Source of the DNA: Candidatus Izemoplasma sp.
Lineage (GTDB): Bacteria; Bacillota_I; Bacilli_A; Izemoplasmatales; Izemoplasmataceae
DNA: 7,117 nucleotides
NCBI GenBank assembly: GCA_021736285.1
Contig: JAIPGE010000072.1
Span: forward strand, 1 to 7,117
Reading direction: 5' to 3'
The notes under the pieces were generated by a model. That model worked only from the letters and a program-made list of their open reading frames with translations, made no database searches and was not told the origin of the DNA. The position numbers and the translations under genes are program-made. Shown here piece after piece: positions 6,223-7,117 of the stretch (positions are counted from its first letter, which is position 1; every line of letters starts with the position of its first letter).

Positions 6223-7117
6223 CGTTTACCTCCACGTCTGTTTTAACATTGATAATTGGGTATTGAAACGCTGTTTCAAATGCGGTTTTCATAGCGACTG
6301 AGTCATAGCTATATCCGGATGGAGAAAATGGATTAATCGCTATGAATGGGACGTCAATATGATGTCTAGTCACAATCTTTAATTGAATTGTTTGTAAGTA
6401 ACGAAACTGTTTGAATGCACACAACAATTGGACCGCATCATCAATAATCAGGGTTTTATGTTGAACCCTATTTCTATGGGCTAACAATGTTTGTGCGAGA
6501 GAATCATTTAACGCGCCTTTAATATGTAAATATTGAAAGGGGGTATCGATGATTGTGTCAAGTTGTGATGGGTGAATACTTAAAGGTTTAGAGCCAGATT
6601 TAATAATGTTAAACTCAGCATCTTTAATGGCCCATTTTATCGTCTGACTTAAGGGGTCACAATCGATATGTTCTAACGATAATCCATCGATAATCGATCG
6701 GGTATCATCAATTAAATGAAACATATTTTTACTGTACACTGCGCCACTAACGACAATGACCGCTTCCGTAATACAATGATTGGCAAATGACTTACGGAAT
6801 AAGGCACCATCAATCAATAATTTATCAACCGCTAATTGTTTAAGAATTGCTTTGATACGTTTGAGTCCTTGGTTTGTTGAAGGGCCCGCTAAAAGAACGG
6901 AACCTGTATTAATCACTTTTCCAATAACGACTTTTCCAAGCGGTGTTTGTAATGCTGTTTCGTATAAGATATGACACTTTGCGGTGCCTTCTTTTAAAGC
7001 GCCTTTTGCGGTTGCGACAATCATTCCTTTGTAAACGATAATGCGCGGCTTAGGTTTTGCGCTTAATGTATCAAATGCTTCACCATCTAAGCCAATTGAT
7101 GTGACTGCTATGGCGTT
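6215..7117 (-). CDS. kamB: KamB-like lysine 5,6-aminomutase reactivase subunit, N-terminus outside window
   Basis: The reading frame is open from the right edge, so the 5' end is missing and 300 residues are visible. The first in-frame ATG (7024) is an internal Met: AAAGGA abuts it with no spacer, and the sequence before it (TSIGLDGE at visible residues 6-13, KPKPRIIVYKG at about 21-31) looks like conserved protein. Further along come ETALQTPLGKVVIG, LAGPSTNQG (about 76-84) and IDGALFRKS (about 102-110). This pattern matches what I recall of KamB, described as working with the MutS-like ATPase KamC to reactivate lysine 5,6-aminomutase after cobalamin damage. The visible part has no Walker A motif, no MutS signature, no signal peptide and no obvious membrane segment. 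It overlaps kamD by 8 nt, so it is certainly in the same operon. The name rests on operon context plus remembered motifs; the biochemical role is inferred. The C-terminal third is not assigned to a known domain. Confidence 0.65.
   Translation of the reverse strand, partial: NAIAVTSIGLDGEAFDTLSAKPKPRIIVYKGMIVATAKGALKEGTAKCHILYETALQTPLGKVVIGKVINTGSVLLAGPSTNQGLKRIKAILKQLAVDKLLIDGALFRKSFANHCITEAVIVVSGAVYSKNMFHLIDDTRSIIDGLSLEHIDCDPLSQTIKWAIKDAEFNIIKSGSKPLSIHPSQLDTIIDTPFQYLHIKGALNDSLAQTLLAHRNRVQHKTLIIDDAVQLLCAFKQFRYLQTIQLKIVTRHHIDVPFIAINPFSPSGYSYDSVAMKTAFETAFQYPIINVKTDVEVNDE
6229..6233 (-). promoter_or_regulatory. Ribosome binding site of kamD, inside the upstream gene
   Basis: GGAGG on the minus strand, 6 nt before the kamD ATG at 6222, is embedded in the final codons of the KamB-like gene. 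It supports the start that overlaps that gene by 8 nt. Confidence 0.85.

Noticed and set aside
6215..7024. A complete 269-residue gene starting at the ATG at 7024
   Set aside because: The frame remains open to the right edge with conserved-looking protein upstream, and the ATG has no properly spaced ribosome binding site, so the gene is instead reported as 5'-truncated.

Overview
The window is AT-rich, gene-dense bacterial DNA with strong GGAGG-type ribosome binding sites, extended -10 promoters, and proteins (RNase J1 type, Cof-type HAD, PriA) that look like those of low-GC Gram-positive bacteria (Bacillota, or the standard-code Mollicutes-like lineages such as Acholeplasma/Izemoplasma). Tryptophan is encoded by TGG wherever it was checked, and the one UGA terminator (kamE) lies where that family normally ends, so the standard bacterial code fits. 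The exact taxon cannot be fixed from this sequence.

Layout, left to right. (1) 1-1897, minus strand: a two-gene operon reading right to left, a Cof-type HAD phosphatase followed after 17-20 nt by priA, which runs off the left edge just before its Walker B box. (2) 1898-2085: a divergent promoter region with a very compact promoter for HAD-priA and an extended -10 promoter for rnjA. Both carry the same short palindromic core, TGTGACA/TGTCACA. (3) 2086-3774, plus strand: a complete RNase J1-type ribonuclease gene, apparently monocistronic. (4) 3775-3880: a convergent intergenic region with a bidirectional intrinsic terminator, plus a second 12-bp inverted repeat overlapping the kamE stop codon. 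(5) 3881-7117, minus strand: a tightly coupled operon of a KamB-like reactivase subunit (5' end outside the window), kamD and kamE. The last two are the large and small subunits of adenosylcobalamin- and PLP-dependent lysine 5,6-aminomutase.

How the genes work together. KamD and KamE form one enzyme that moves the terminal amino group of D-lysine or L-beta-lysine from C6 to C5, an early step of anaerobic lysine fermentation to acetate and butyrate. The KamB-like protein is thought to help replace damaged cobalamin. Further fermentation genes (kamA, kamC, kdd, kce, kal) would be expected upstream, beyond the right edge. The rnjA and HAD-priA units are housekeeping genes for RNA turnover, metabolite dephosphorylation and replication restart, with no evident link to lysine catabolism.

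No tRNA, rRNA, CRISPR array, insertion sequence, prophage or plasmid feature was seen. The gene families are all known. The less ordinary points are the roughly 12-nt leader of the HAD gene, the shared palindrome in the divergent promoters, the DxDRT motif of the HAD protein, the hairpin across the kamE stop, and the poorly characterised KamB-like gene.
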